From Sphingomonas sp. (GTDB lineage: Bacteria > Pseudomonadota > Alphaproteobacteria > Sphingomonadales > Sphingomonadaceae): a stretch of 64,000 nucleotides of DNA. The notes under the pieces are model-generated. The model was not told where the DNA came from and made no database searches. It was given only the letters and a program-made list of their open reading frames with translations. The position numbers and the translations under genes are program-made. The stretch is from NCBI RefSeq assembly GCF_004799495.1, contig NZ_SSMY01000011.1:310001-374000 (forward strand), written 5' to 3'. This document shows, one piece after another, positions 63,979 to 64,000 of this stretch (the stretch's first letter is position 1; each line of letters begins with the position of its first letter).

Positions 63979-64000
63979 TATGCTTCTTCCTGCTCGCGCA
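63978..64000 (-). CDS. rplV: Probable ribosomal protein L22, C-terminal end (partial)
   Basis: Only the last seven codons are inside the window, reading ...REQEEA then TAA at 63980-63978, which overlaps the rpsC ATG. Position directly before rpsC in the S10 operon identifies it as rplV; the sequence alone could not. Confidence 0.65.

Overview
The window is a contiguous piece of chromosome from a high-GC alphaproteobacterium, most likely of the Sphingomonadales (Sphingomonas or a close relative). This is inferred from gene content and protein signatures: an F1-ATPase zeta-type inhibitor (DUF1476) beside bolA and a CGFS glutaredoxin, a ThiS-ThiG fusion, DUF5076, a BVMO-like flavoprotein, a TonB-dependent receptor with short plug, ribosomal protein S5 with a Gly/Arg-rich N-terminal extension, and rpoA starting with TTG. 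No tRNA, rRNA, CRISPR array, insertion sequence, prophage or plasmid gene is visible. Gene density is high and no gene-free stretch exceeds 300 bases.

Layout. 1-7.2 kb: a GH47 mannosidase-like gene cut by the window edge, a PPK2 polyphosphate kinase, nadA, a seven-helix membrane protein, a metallo-beta-lactamase-fold hydrolase, and an M56 peptidase/BlaI pair with two tandem BlaI-like operators. 7.4-17.4 kb: a glycosyltransferase, grxD-bolA-DUF1476, a quinone oxidoreductase, leuC-(34-residue peptide)-leuD, an NAD-dependent epimerase, a ferritin-like protein, and a tightly overlapped CoA-transferase operon with a phosphatase lipoprotein and DUF5076 placed between its two subunits. 17.4-25.1 kb: a VIT-family protein, an overlapping lactonase/GST/HAD operon, CsbD, a lipoprotein hydrolase, thiS-thiG, aroQ, accB and accC. 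25.1-34.8 kb: a secreted protein, membrane proteins, an MFS carrier with an ArsC-family gene, a DUF4398 protein, a TonB protein, purL, DUF3052, DUF418, and bfd-bfr behind a Fur-box-like site. 34.8-45.1 kb: Hpt, der, bamB, a YfgM-like protein, panB, a membrane-protein/XRE pair behind a 32-bp palindrome, a second ArsC-fold protein, a TonB-dependent receptor and guaA. 45.2-51.9 kb: a TPR-like secreted protein, a small secreted protein, a BVMO-like enzyme, a prolyl oligopeptidase and a glycine-zipper protein. 52-64 kb: the minus-strand S10/spc/alpha ribosomal cluster from rplV to rplQ, including secY, adk and rpoA.

Most operons are translationally coupled, with ATGA, GTGA, TGATG or TAATG junctions. 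The accessory signals that stand out are regulatory or structural: the tandem BlaI-like operators, the 32-bp palindrome of the XRE pair, the tiny coupled ORF between leuC and leuD, a hairpin touching the der start codon, a hairpin masking the MFS ribosome-binding site, and several families of hairpin repeats. Three of these repeats sit inside the ribosomal cluster. I saw no convincing entirely new defence or biosynthetic system.
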